A stretch of 64,000 nucleotides of DNA from Antarcticibacterium arcticum (GTDB lineage Bacteria; Bacteroidota; Bacteroidia; Flavobacteriales; Flavobacteriaceae). The stretch spans positions 2,108,001-2,172,000 of the forward strand of contig NZ_CP042476.1 in the NCBI RefSeq assembly GCF_007993795.1, given 5' to 3'. Below, piece by piece: positions 43,735 through 52,451 of the stretch; within the stretch, counting starts at the first letter, position 1, and each line of letters starts with the position of its first letter. Position numbers and translations under genes: made by a program. Under the pieces are notes generated by a model. It did no database searches. It saw only the letters and a program-made list of their open reading frames with translations, and was not told the origin of the DNA.

Positions 43735-44469
43735 TTACAGGGACTCTTCTTTTGAAAGACGCCCGGTTATTTCCTTAAAAAGGTTGACCATAAAGGTATC
43801 TTGTTGATTTTTATACAAATAGTTATTGTTTTTAAAAAAGTCTGTAATCAACTCTTTCAATTCGGGGAATTGGGAGGCAAGTTCTCTCCTGGAGTTAAAT
43901 TCATAATAAACATTATTATATGAATATCCATATCTGATACGCCGGGGGATAAATTCGTAATATTGGATGAATTGGTCGGTTTTCGCTGTTAATTTAAGAG
44001 AGTGCTTTTTAAGTAGGGTTAATTGGGATTTTTCCAATAAAACCTCATTAAATCCATTAAAAATGGATCCTGGGGCGTTGATATTTATAAACCTGAATTG
44101 ATCAAATTCAAACCGTTGGAGATTTTCATTTCTAAGCTGTATGATATTAACACCTAAATTACTCTCTACCTGGACTATAAGAATATTCTCGTGCACATTG
44201 TATTTCATTTGCACCCCATGAAACCATTCATCTTCATAAAGCACAGAGCCGGTAATGGGTGCACCACTTAGAAAAAAAGAATTTTTTTCATTGACTGTTC
44301 TATATTTTTCTACATATTCTGCCCCATTCAAAAGTCGTGTGTTCTCAACACCCAACTCTTTATCAAACCAGGAATAGAGATTCTTTTCTTCTTGTGTTGC
44401 CTGAGCCAGAGAGATCTGAAAAGTTTGAAAAAGGAAGAATAGGAATATCAAACCAATGTTACGCATCAT
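43735..44469 (-). CDS. Exported protein of unknown function, first gene of the TonB receptor operon
   Basis: 244 residues with a signal peptide (1-22, FQISLAQ). The mature chain alternates hydrophobic and charged residues with many aromatics (VQMKYNVHENILIVQVES, FDQFRFININAPG), consistent with a beta-rich fold. The tail is helical and Lys/Asn rich. I recognise no named domain. It lies 5 bp before the receptor gene, so it is cotranscribed and probably works in the same uptake system. A 285-bp gap upstream holds no gene that I can support. Confidence 0.7.
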   Translation of the reverse strand: MMRNIGLIFLFFLFQTFQISLAQATQEEKNLYSWFDKELGVENTRLLNGAEYVEKYRTVNEKNSFFLSGAPITGSVLYEDEWFHGVQMKYNVHENILIVQVESNLGVNIIQLRNENLQRFEFDQFRFININAPGSIFNGFNEVLLEKSQLTLLKKHSLKLTAKTDQFIQYYEFIPRRIRYGYSYNNVYYEFNSRRELASQFPELKELITDFFKNNNYLYKNQQDTFMVNLFKEITGRLSKEESL

Positions 44470-44754
44470 AGCACATTTAAAGGACCGTTATTTGAAAAAC
44501 CCAATTAAGGGACTTTAATTTGAACTAAATGTAAAGCTTTTATTTAATACTTTTTTAACATTATAATGGTTAATGTAAAAATAATCGGAACTCCAACTTA
44601 AAATGGCTAAAGCCCCCGGTAGCCAAACAAATTACCATCAATAAGCGAGACCCCCATAATTTTATTAATACTTATGATCGTTTTATGGCGCCATTTTATG
44701 CCTCTAATCCTTAGGGAAATTTCCGAAATCCTGTTTTAGGATATTTTTACCTCT

Positions 44755-45242
44755 CTATACCTCATAGCATGCCTTCAAAAATAATTTAAAATCACCACCC
44801 TGCAGAGCTTCTACCAGATGTTCCATTTCGGGTACATATTTACGAGCAAAATCAGGATCATTTTCAACAATATCCCTGGTGTTATCAATAACATCTGCCA
44901 ATTTTATGGTTTTTAATTCCCTGCTTATTTTCGATTGCCGCTCTACCTCCTTTTCCTTTCTTAGTCTTCGGTTAAGGTGGCGATAATTTTCTTTTACATA
45001 TTCATCTGTCAATTCCTGACCAGCCCTGCCACCTTTACACCAAATCTTTCCCTAATGTCATCCAAGGTTACCGGAGTATCTTCCACCCCATCGTGTAAAT
45101 AAGCGGCGCACAACATTTCACGGCTTTGAGCAACCGTTTTGACCAGCGCTGCAACTCTTATAGGATGTTCTATATATGGCTCGTTCTTATATTTTTTGAA
45201 TTGATCCTTATGTCCCTCCCTGGCAAATTCCCTGAACTTCAA
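44755..45242 (-). pseudogene. HD-domain phosphohydrolase, (p)ppGpp-hydrolase-like, frameshifted
   Basis: Two consecutive frames make one protein. The first (45242-45009) has GHKDQFKKYKNEPYIEHPIRVA and the HD motif AAYLHDGVEDTP. The second (45012-44755) continues with LTDEYVKENYRHLNRRLRKE, TIKLADVIDNTRDIV and DPDFARKYVPE. The join reads V-R-N-stop in one frame and L-T-D in the other, where relatives have V-E-E-L-T-D, so a single base is missing near 45012-45016. Total length is about 162 residues, the family size. The family resembles the hydrolase part of SpoT/MESH1. There is no ATG at the N-terminus either: TTG 45242 follows an in-frame stop. It is either a decayed gene or a sequencing error. 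Confidence 0.8.
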
Positions 45243-45325
45243 AAATATATTTCACAACAGCATTAAACTTTTGTTTCCTATATTGGTCTAATACGAGTTC
45301 ATACATTCTTCTAATACAAATAAAT

Positions 45326-48175
45326 ATGTTAAAAAAATTCGGTTTAAGTATCGTGCTAATGGCTGGAATGTTCAGTTTAGCCGGGGCACAGACGAAACTT
45401 GTGGAAAAAGTCACCAAAAAAGGTGATGAGCTGGTAATTCCCTATGAAAAATATCAACTTTCAAACGGCCTTACTTTAATTGTACACGAAGATCATTCAG
45501 ATCCCGTGGTGCATGTAGACGTAACCTATCACGTGGGTTCTGCCCGTGAAGAAATTGGAAAATCGGGCTTTGCGCATTTCTTTGAACACATGATGTTTCA
45601 GGGATCAGACAATGTTGCCGATGAAGAGCACTTCAGGATCATCTCGGAAGCCGGTGGAACCCTTAACGGAACAACCAACCGTGACCGTACCAATTACTTC
45701 GAAACCCTGCCCAGCAATCAGCTTGAAACCGGGCTTTGGCTGGAGGCAGACAGGATGGGCTTTTTACTTGACGCTGTGACCCAGCAAAAATTTGAGGTAC
45801 AACGTGAAACTGTTAAGAACGAACGCGGGCAGAATTATGACAATCGTCCCTATGGCCTTGCGCGCGAAATGACCGCGAAAAACCTATATCCATACGGCCA
45901 TCCTTATTCCTGGTTGACCATAGGATATCTTGAGGACCTGGACCGGGTAGATGTAGAAGATCTTAAGAATTTCTTCCTTCGCTGGTACGGCCCCAACAAC
46001 GCGGTGCTTACTGTGGGTGGAGATGTAAATCCTGCAGAAGTTGTAAAGCTGGCCGAAAAATATTTTGGTGCTATACCTGCAGGGCCTTCCGTTGAAAATA
46101 TGAAACCAATTCTACCAGTACTGGAAAAGGACCGTTATGTTTCTTATGAAGACAACATTCGTAACTCCATGCTTAACATTACTTTTCCGGTAGTGGAATC
46201 TGGCCATAAAGATGAGCACGCTCTAAACGTGCTGGCTTCTGTAATTGGGCAGGGGAAAAATTCTATTCTTTACAAAAACTTTATTAAAGACCAGAAAGCA
46301 CTTTCTGCAAATGCATACAATTCAGGTTCGGAGCTTGCCGGGGAATTTACAATTTCTATAATGGCATATCCTAACCAGGGACTTGACCAGAGCGAGGCCC
46401 TGGTGAGACAATCCCTAGCCGAGTTTGAAACCCGCGGGGTAACAGATCAGGACCTTACCCAATACAAGGCAACCGCTGAATCCCGCCTTATTAACAGACT
46501 GGCAAGTGTAAGCGGGAAAGTGTCACAACTGGCATATAACGAAACCTTTACAGGAAACCCCAATAATATACAGGAGGAATTAAAACGCATCCAGGCTGTT
46601 ACCAAAGAAGATGTAATGCGGGTTTACAACCAGTATATAAAAGGGAAAAATAGTGTGATCCTTAGCGTGGTACCCAAAGGGAAAACCGAGCAGGTGGCAA
46701 AAGCCGATAATTATACTATTTCTACGGAAGGATTTGTTGCGGCAGCCGACCAGTACAGCGGACTTACTTACAACAAAGCCAAAGATAATTTTGACCGTAC
46801 CAAAAGGCCAACCCCGGGAAGCAATCCTGTGGTGAATGTCCCAGATTTCTGGACGGTTAATTTCAAGAATGGGTTAAAGGTAATAGGTTCGGAAAGCGAT
46901 GAGATCCCTACAGTTACCCTTCAACTTACAATGAAAGGAGGCCACAGATTATCTATGGATACTCCCGGAAAAGCAGGTATCAGCTCCCTTACCGCCTCTA
47001 TGTGGAATGAAGACACCCAGAATTATACCGCTGAAGAATTTTCCAATGAACTGGAGATGCTGGGTAGTTCTATAAGAGTTGTGGGTGGGACAGATGAGAT
47101 CGAGATATATGTACAGTCCCTTAAAAAGAACCTGGAACCTACCCTGGCACTTCTGGAAGAAAGAATGTTTCGTCCAAAATTCAATGAAGATGATTTTGAA
47201 CGTCTTAAAAAACAGCAATTGGAAAGCATTGCCAACAGCGCTACCCAGCCAACGGTTATTGCCAATCAGGTTTATAACAAGCTACTGTATGGTGAAGGTC
47301 ATTTCCTTGCCATCCCCGTAACAGGAACTACAGAAACTGTAAGCAGTATCATTTTGGAGGATGTATCGAATTTCTATAAGAACAGTTTCTCTCCTTCCCT
47401 GGCGCAATTGGTTGTGGTAGGAGATATCAATGAAAAGGAGATCAAATCCAAACTGGGCTTTTTGGAAAAATGGCAGGGTAAAAATATAAAACTGGCAGAA
47501 AATGCAAAAACCCCTGGCATAGATAAGACCCGTATCTATTTTGTAGACAAACCAGATGCGGCACAGTCGGAGATACGTATTGGGTACGTAGCCATGCCTT
47601 ATGACGCTTTGGGCGATTATTACAGGAGCGGCCTTATGAATTACACCCTGGGAGGTGCTTTCAACAGCCGTATCAATCTAAATCTGCGTGAGGATAAAGG
47701 TTATACTTACGGGGCACGATCTGGATACAGGGGCAGCAAGTATGGAGGAACATTTACAGCCTCTGCCGGAGTACGGGCAGATGCCACTGCAGAATCTGTG
47801 ACCGAATTCATGAACGAACTTACCTCATACCGCGATAAAGGAGTACGTGAGGATGAAATGGCTTTTATGAAGAGTTCTATAGGACAGGCTGATGCCCGCC
47901 AATATGAAACCCCTATGCAAAAAGCCGGTTTCCTTGGACGACTGCTGGAATATGAGTTAAGCAAGGACTATGTTCAAAAACAAACACAGATCCTGAACAA
48001 CATTAGCAGGGAAGAACTCAATGCCCTGGCAAAGAAAAACCTTCCTGTTGAGAATATGCACATTGTAGTAGTGGGAGACAAGAAAACCGTTCTTCCAAAA
48101 CTGCAGGAGCTGGATTATGAAGTGGTAGAACTGGACCTTGACGGGAACCCGGTAAGCGACACCTCAGGAAATTAG
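45326..48175 (+). CDS. M16 family zinc metallopeptidase, two-module (pitrilysin/PqqL-like)
   Basis: A 949-residue exported peptidase (signal peptide 1-21, FSLAGAQ). The first M16 module holds the inverted zinc motif HFFEH (His84, Glu87, His88) with the distal Glu region near 160. RNSMLNITFPVVE begins its second half. The second module (about 490-940) lacks HxxEH and acts as the chamber partner, with DKGYTYGARSGYRG, the substrate-binding R/Y segment, near 790. It is probably periplasmic and cleaves peptides inside a clam-shell chamber. It is divergent from the HD pseudogene, with 83 bp between them. Confidence 0.94.
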   Translation: MLKKFGLSIVLMAGMFSLAGAQTKLVEKVTKKGDELVIPYEKYQLSNGLTLIVHEDHSDPVVHVDVTYHVGSAREEIGKSGFAHFFEHMMFQGSDNVADEEHFRIISEAGGTLNGTTNRDRTNYFETLPSNQLETGLWLEADRMGFLLDAVTQQKFEVQRETVKNERGQNYDNRPYGLAREMTAKNLYPYGHPYSWLTIGYLEDLDRVDVEDLKNFFLRWYGPNNAVLTVGGDVNPAEVVKLAEKYFGAIPAGPSVENMKPILPVLEKDRYVSYEDNIRNSMLNITFPVVESGHKDEHALNVLASVIGQGKNSILYKNFIKDQKALSANAYNSGSELAGEFTISIMAYPNQGLDQSEALVRQSLAEFETRGVTDQDLTQYKATAESRLINRLASVSGKVSQLAYNETFTGNPNNIQEELKRIQAVTKEDVMRVYNQYIKGKNSVILSVVPKGKTEQVAKADNYTISTEGFVAAADQYSGLTYNKAKDNFDRTKRPTPGSNPVVNVPDFWTVNFKNGLKVIGSESDEIPTVTLQLTMKGGHRLSMDTPGKAGISSLTASMWNEDTQNYTAEEFSNELEMLGSSIRVVGGTDEIEIYVQSLKKNLEPTLALLEERMFRPKFNEDDFERLKKQQLESIANSATQPTVIANQVYNKLLYGEGHFLAIPVTGTTETVSSIILEDVSNFYKNSFSPSLAQLVVVGDINEKEIKSKLGFLEKWQGKNIKLAENAKTPGIDKTRIYFVDKPDAAQSEIRIGYVAMPYDALGDYYRSGLMNYTLGGAFNSRINLNLREDKGYTYGARSGYRGSKYGGTFTASAGVRADATAESVTEFMNELTSYRDKGVREDEMAFMKSSIGQADARQYETPMQKAGFLGRLLEYELSKDYVQKQTQILNNISREELNALAKKNLPVENMHIVVVGDKKTVLPKLQELDYEVVELDLDGNPVSDTSGN

Positions 48176-48191
48176 ATTTTCAATAGAATGC

Positions 48192-48224
48192 AAAAAGCCC
48201 CTGAAAAAAATTCAGGGGCTTTTT
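48192..48224 (+). terminator. Rho-independent terminator after the M16 peptidase
   Basis: AAAAAGCCCCTGAA (48192-48205) pairs with TTCAGGGGCTTTTT (48211-48224), loop of five A, followed by more T. Confidence 0.95.
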
Positions 48225-48249
48225 TTGTTTAAATGGTTTTAAGAATATA

Positions 48250-48475
48250 TTACACCCCTTCGGGACTAATTAAACAAGGAGGCTTGTTATTCGAGGGGCT
48301 GTACCCATCGTTCCAATATTGCACCCCTTCAGGGCTTACTTTATGCCCACTTAATTAAAGCGCTGAAAAGGCGTAATAAACTAACATCCCGTGAAGCGGG
48401 ATGTAAAAAGCGAAGTCAGTTATAAGCCCTGCAGGGGCGGGATAAATAAGGTATGTTTTGTTCCAGACCATTAAT
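48250..48475. repeat. Palindrome-rich intergenic repeat, copy 1
   Basis: A unit of about 225 bp starting with CACCCCTTCGGGACTAATT and ending near TTGTTCCAG. It holds small GC palindromes, including ACATCCCG-tgaag-CGGGATGT (48384-48404) and GCCCTGCAGGGGC. The block at about 48356-48438 is nearly identical to 48644-48728 in copy 2. No ORF and no transposase are present; it resembles the REP/RAYT-type or MITE-like extragenic elements of Bacteroidota. Confidence 0.75.
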
Positions 48476-48477
48476 CA

Positions 48478-48760
48478 TTTCACCCCTCGGGGCTAATTGA
48501 CTAGTACGCTTTTTATGCGATGGGCTGAACTCATTGTTCCTATTTTGTACCCCTTCGGGGGCTTACTTATTAACCACTGGAAGCTTAGGAGAAGGGATGG
48601 AAAATTAACTTCTATAAAACCGAAGTGATGGAAGCGGCTAATATTAAAGCCCTGAAAGGGCGTAATAAACTAACATCCCGTGCATCGGGATGTAAAAAAG
48701 CGAAGTCAGTTATAAGCCCTGAAGGGGCAAAATTAATTAGCACTCCTTTGTTCCAGCTTT
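48478..48760. repeat. Palindrome-rich intergenic repeat, copy 2
   Basis: A second copy in the same orientation, starting CACCCCTCGGGGCTAATTG and ending TTGTTCCAG. The main palindrome is ACATCCCG-tgcat-CGGGATGT (48673-48693): the stem is conserved while the loop has changed, as expected for selection on, or copying of, structure. It is longer than copy 1 by an insert of about 60 bp around 48570-48635. It abuts the left end of the integrated element. Confidence 0.75.
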
Positions 48761-48805
48761 AAAGCCGGAGCAGGAAAAGAATTGTAAAAACCATTTGTAA
48801 AAACA

Positions 48806-48842
48806 AAAAACCCTCTAAATCAATAAGATAAAGAGGGTTTTT
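48806..48842 (-). terminator. Displaced original terminator of tRNA-Leu
   Basis: AAAAACCCTCT (48806-48816) pairs with AGAGGGTTTTT (48832-48842). It lies immediately outside the left att repeat, where the terminator of the tRNA-Leu (minus strand) would have been before integration. The tRNA now uses a different terminator inside the element (58834). Confidence 0.8.
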
Positions 48843-48898
48843 GTACTCGGAGCGGGACTTGAACCCGCACGACCGTTGCTGATCATTGGATTTTAAGT
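48843..48898 (-). repeat. Left attachment repeat (3' fragment of tRNA-Leu)
   Basis: 56 bp identical to 58864-58919. On the minus strand it reads from the anticodon loop region to the tRNA 3' end. Beyond 48898 the match to the tRNA stops abruptly, so this is a remnant and not a tRNA gene. Confidence 0.95.
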
Positions 48899-48905
48899 TT
48901 AGCAC

Positions 48906-48990
48906 TTGGCCCACTCTAAATATTTACACCTCTGATTTTAAATATTTTATGTTAGTATAAAAATCTAATATTTCAATAAAGTTGGCCCGG
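48906..48990 (+). other. Possible integrase arm-site region, left end
   Basis: TTGGCCCA at 48906-48913 and AGTTGGCCCGG at 48980-48990. The 11-mer also occurs at 58771-58781 near the other end. The rest of 48899-49092 is AT-rich and holds no gene that I can support. Confidence 0.45.
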
Positions 48991-49092
48991 TATTTGGTTC
49001 CTTAATTATTATCTAATTTAATCCCCTTCCCCACTCAAAATAATTCCTCATTTTCTGACATAATATAAATGTTTTACAAAACTTATGGCTGA

Positions 49093-49665
49093 CTATTGTA
49101 AATATTTTAAATTAAAATCTTCAGATATATAATTTTCAATTTCAGATTTATTTTTAGTCATTTTTACAATGTTCAGTTCTTTATCAACAATGACTAAAAG
49201 TTCATTTTTCTGCCATTTTTCTTTTACATCATTTTGAAAGCTATACTCATGTTTTGCAATAATATATGCTGGACCAGATTTAACTTCTTTTAAATTTTCT
49301 AAGGCTTCCTCAGAAATTTCAATTTTAAGATTTAATATTGAAATCATTTCCTCATAGCCATATTTCCCCAAAAATTCTCGATTAACATATTCAATTTCTT
49401 TACGGTCTGAAGCGAGATCTTTTAAAATTATTTCTTTTTCATTTTTGATTAAATCATCAAAATATATAGTGTCCAGGATTACAGTTCTTTTAGCAACGTA
49501 ATTCGAAAACTCCAAGCTTTCGGAGATTATCTTTTGTTTAATATTTGATTCCAATTCACCATTTGTATTATATCTAATTCCACAACTCAGTGATGATATT
49601 AGAATAGTAGATAATATAATTCTTCCTACACTATTAAATTTTATCAATTTTAATAAATTATTCAT
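49093..49665 (-). CDS. Hypothetical lipoprotein
   Basis: 190 residues. A long basic N-terminus (MNNLLKLIKFNSVGR) precedes a hydrophobic stretch and a lipobox SSLSC (Cys28). The mature chain is Lys/Glu/Ile rich with a predicted helical middle and a strand-rich end (ELLVIVDKELNIVKM). I recognise no domain. It is the leftmost gene of the island and convergent with nothing: it points towards the left att end. Low G+C agrees with the rest of the island and not with the flanking chromosome. Function unknown. Confidence 0.65.
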   Translation of the reverse strand: MNNLLKLIKFNSVGRIILSTILISSLSCGIRYNTNGELESNIKQKIISESLEFSNYVAKRTVILDTIYFDDLIKNEKEIILKDLASDRKEIEYVNREFLGKYGYEEMISILNLKIEISEEALENLKEVKSGPAYIIAKHEYSFQNDVKEKWQKNELLVIVDKELNIVKMTKNKSEIENYISEDFNLKYLQ

Positions 49666-49779
49666 TTTATTATTTGCTTTGATGACGACACGAATAAGTA
49701 GAACCCAAAAATTCTAATTGATTAGTATATTCTGCCCTTTTTTTAATACTACTTCTTTCTTTTTACCAAAACAGTATAT

Positions 49780-50098
49780 ATGAAAACCTTATTCAAAAAC
49801 TTAGGCTTTGATCACTTCCAAGAAAACAAAGAAGGATCTATTTTTTTAGCGAATTATTGTGAAGCCAAATTGGATGGTAATGTATATTATAAGGAGGATC
49901 CAGGATTCATTAACAAGGGAGTAGAAAAAGATCTACTTAATAATGATCTTTTGCCTTCATTGTCAATTTTTGACCCGGCAAAAATAACCGAATTCAATTT
50001 CACACATGTTTCATTAAAAACTTCTTGCCTATACTTCATTTAAAAATACCGAACTAAAAGTAGAGAAAGAAACATATTACAATTTTAAGTTGATTTAA
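49780..50098 (+). pseudogene. Small hypothetical gene, probably frameshifted
   Basis: The frame from ATG 49780 runs 87 codons to a stop at 50041-50043 (MKTLFKNLGFDHFQENKEGS start). Just before the stop, shifting by one base at ACTTCTTGCC (about 50021-50030) opens a frame continuing AYTSFKNTELKVEKETYYNF to a TAA at 50096-50098. That reading joins smoothly (FTHVSLKTS then AYTSFKNTE), so an extra T is likely. Full length would be about 105 residues, with no signal peptide. No recognised domain. It may be an immunity-like or orphan gene, a guess only. Confidence 0.5.
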
Positions 50099-50210
50099 AT
50101 TAATGGATATGTTACATATAAGTTAATATAAAATTTGAATACTTAAAATTAAACTTAATTAGCTCCATTACTAACCCTCCGACCCTACTTAGGAAAATTA
50201 CAAAAAATAA

Positions 50211-51665
50211 ATGAAAAATATTTTCTTAAAACCAAAACTTTTTATTGCAACCCTCATCTTATTTTTTTCGTACTCCTGTGAAAAAGAAAATTTAAATGAA
50301 GGCATTAACCTAGAGGATAACTCGTTGATTAAAAATTCAGAAATGAATTTTGGATCATTCAATGATTTTGAAAATCTAAAATCATTAACCATGGATAGCC
50401 CACTTAAAATTACCTATGACATAAGTGAGGCAAAAGTTAAGAATTCAGAAGAAAGCATTATTGTGGATACCTCGAGAGTTTCAATGAATATATATAAGAA
50501 AAATAAATATTATACACTATCAGTGGTTGACAACAGTGGGGAATCTAAATCATATTTTGAAAATATTATAATTGCAGACCTCGCAACCCAAGAAACCAAA
50601 TATTATATTTGTAGATATTATTATAAGAATGAAGCCTGTAATAATCCAGAGCAAATAGATTTAAAGAATATCGAGAGAGGAGAAATAAGAATGTTAAATT
50701 CTCTTGAAAATGTTACTCAAAAAGAGTATAACTGCTATTCTATATCAACACAGTTATGTGATTATGGTGGAGAAACTCACGTAGCAGGTCCAAATTGCAG
50801 CACAACCTATACTAAAACTAGCAATTATTGCATATCCACACCTGATTACTCCGCCTACACCACCTTCTATTATGAATCTAGCGGTGGTGGATCAGAAGGA
50901 GGCGGACCTGGAACTCCTGCTTATGTGGATCCAAATGACCCTTGGACGCAACCTATATCAACACCTCAAATGTATGCCGCTGGACTCGATTATCACTTAA
51001 ATATAACACCTAATCAAAAACTTTGGCTAGAGCAAAACACTACCGAAGCTGTAAAGGCAATGAAGTTTTTAGATGATAACTCATATTCGGCAGAAAGCAA
51101 GAATTTAGCAGAGCGCGCAATAGTTTTAATGATTTTAGGAAAAGTGATTGATTTTAATAATCCAGTAGCAAACTATAATTTTGATGCTAATAATTCAATT
51201 ATATTAGCATATGAGCAAGATTATAAGAATGAAATGTCGGTTCAAGAGAGATCTATTTTTGATGGCTTAAGTAGAGTTAAACAATTAAATTATTTACATA
51301 GCGGCTATTTGGCTAAAAAATATGAGAGTATAATTTATGGAGGTAACTTTAGAAATACTAAAAGTGATGCTTACAGACATTCTCTTTGGAATGCATTTTC
51401 TACTGTAAAGTTGGGATCTAGTTTAACTAATCAGTTAACAACTGCTCATGAAAATAAACCTTTACAATATACATTAGAGTATAAAGAAAACGACATGGAT
51501 CTCTATAATAATTCAAAAGGAATAGAAATCGGCCTTACAGGCTCAATAAACTTAATGTTAAAAGTAAAATTAGCTGTAGAGGAAGGTAATCTTAAATATT
51601 TAAGCAATTTAGATAGTAATGGTTTGGCCACAGCTACTTCTGTATTAAAACCTACAAACCAATAA
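50211..51665 (+). CDS. Lipoprotein with C-terminal DUF6973-like domain
   Basis: 484 residues; type II signal peptide with lipobox SYSC (Cys24) followed by EKENLNEG. The middle (about 60-210) is Cys-containing and beta-like, followed by a Gly-rich linker (SSGGGSEGGGPGTP, about 222-235). The C-terminal ~110 residues carry a conserved-looking set: DAYRHSLWNAFSTVKLG, TTAHENKPL and ENDMDLYNNSKGIEIG. This H..W.N, H-E, D..NN pattern matches what I know of DUF6973, so it may be an enzymatic or toxin-like module. The stop overlaps the start of the next small lipoprotein gene by one base, suggesting a two-gene unit. Confidence 0.75.
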   Translation: MKNIFLKPKLFIATLILFFSYSCEKENLNEGINLEDNSLIKNSEMNFGSFNDFENLKSLTMDSPLKITYDISEAKVKNSEESIIVDTSRVSMNIYKKNKYYTLSVVDNSGESKSYFENIIIADLATQETKYYICRYYYKNEACNNPEQIDLKNIERGEIRMLNSLENVTQKEYNCYSISTQLCDYGGETHVAGPNCSTTYTKTSNYCISTPDYSAYTTFYYESSGGGSEGGGPGTPAYVDPNDPWTQPISTPQMYAAGLDYHLNITPNQKLWLEQNTTEAVKAMKFLDDNSYSAESKNLAERAIVLMILGKVIDFNNPVANYNFDANNSIILAYEQDYKNEMSVQERSIFDGLSRVKQLNYLHSGYLAKKYESIIYGGNFRNTKSDAYRHSLWNAFSTVKLGSSLTNQLTTAHENKPLQYTLEYKENDMDLYNNSKGIEIGLTGSINLMLKVKLAVEEGNLKYLSNLDSNGLATATSVLKPTNQ

Positions 51666-51927
51666 TGAAGAAATTTATTACCATTCTATTATGTATATTA
51701 TGGATTGCTTGTAGTAGCGATAACACTAAAACATGGAAAGTTAATGATTTTTCTCAGGATCATACTTTTGTATTAAAAAAACAAAAGTATAAGAGTCCAT
51801 TAAGTGCAAACATATGGCTAGATGGAGAAATCACTGAATTTTTGCAGATTTTTATGAAGAGGAATTTACCTTGTATTTGAATAAAAGCAAAGCTACAGGT
51901 AATTTAAAAATTAAAATTAAAATATAG
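51665..51927 (+). pseudogene. Small lipoprotein paired with the DUF6973-like gene, frameshifted
   Basis: From ATG 51665 (overlapping the previous stop by 1 bp) the frame gives 71 codons with lipobox WIACS (Cys16). After WLDGEITEF the frame changes: dropping or adding one base in the T5 run at 51839-51843 restores FADFYEEEFTLYLNKSKATG to a TAG at 51925-51927. The intact protein would be about 87 residues, and the restored tail is clearly coding-like. It is possibly an immunity or accessory protein for the upstream lipoprotein; that is inference from position only. Confidence 0.6.
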
Positions 51928-51952
51928 GAATCTGCGATATTCTTAAACAATT

Positions 51953-51981
51953 AAAGGGCTGAAGTTAAAACTTCGGCCTTT
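51953..51981 (+). terminator. Rho-independent terminator of the DUF6973 unit
   Basis: AAAGG-G-CTGAAGT (51953-51965) pairs with ACTTCGGCCTTT (51970-51981), with one bulged G and one G-T pair, loop TAAA, and a T tail. Confidence 0.8.
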
Positions 51982-51993
51982 TAATTTTAAATT

Positions 51994-52119
51994 AAACATC
52001 ACAATTTGGGAAGTCAAAGCTATGTTTTTTATTATAGGGAATTGCTCTATATGGAAATCTGTACGAGTGGATTTTTCACATTTGAAACTACTGAAGAAAT
52101 TAATTATTTTGAAAAATAA
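51994..52119 (+). pseudogene. Possible gene remnant
   Basis: A short open stretch ends in TAA at 52117-52119 and reads LGSQSYVFYYRELLYMEIC, then TSGFFTFETTEEINYFEK. It looks like the C-terminus of a real small protein but has no good start: an in-frame stop lies just upstream and only a TTG at 52006 is available. It follows a terminator. It is perhaps the remains of another immunity-type gene. Weak call. Confidence 0.25.
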
Positions 52120-52451
52120 ATTACTTTCCATATCCCGAATTCACCAAAATATTTATTAACCTATTTCCATATAAAAATAATCTGATCCTACAAATGGGAT
52201 ATCCTGTACATCAGAAAAAAACTAGTAAAATCTTATTTCGATCGATTCTTTCCTTTACCGGATAAATCAATATTTCAAATTCTCTTCCAAAAATTAGACC
52301 GGCAAGTGGTCCCTTTTTTCTTCATATTCAAGATATCATTTACCTCTATTTTCCATTCAAAAAGATCTCTATAATAGTATTAACTATATTTTTATGGCAA
52401 TTAAAAAAAGTGAGATTATTACTTTTGCCTTAGTAGACCTCCAAACCACTC
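52120..52451. other. Non-coding AT-rich stretch
   Basis: I see no supported gene, repeat or RNA here. The open frame on the plus strand from 52394 is the complement of the XRE gene and is not coding-like. Confidence 0.5.

Noticed and set aside
44470..44754. A small gene or RNA in the 285-bp gap before the receptor operon
   Set aside because: No open frame with a plausible start and no convincing paired structure could be supported.
45208..45417. Minus-strand frame reading MYELVLDQYRKQKF
   Set aside because: It overlaps the divergent M16 peptidase start and the HD gene in another frame. It may contain the original leader of the HD gene but is not supported as a gene on its own.
48843..48920. 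A second tRNA-Leu gene at the left island end
   Set aside because: Only the 3' 56 bp match; beyond 48898 the sequence does not form the D-arm or acceptor 5' strand. It is an attachment-site remnant.
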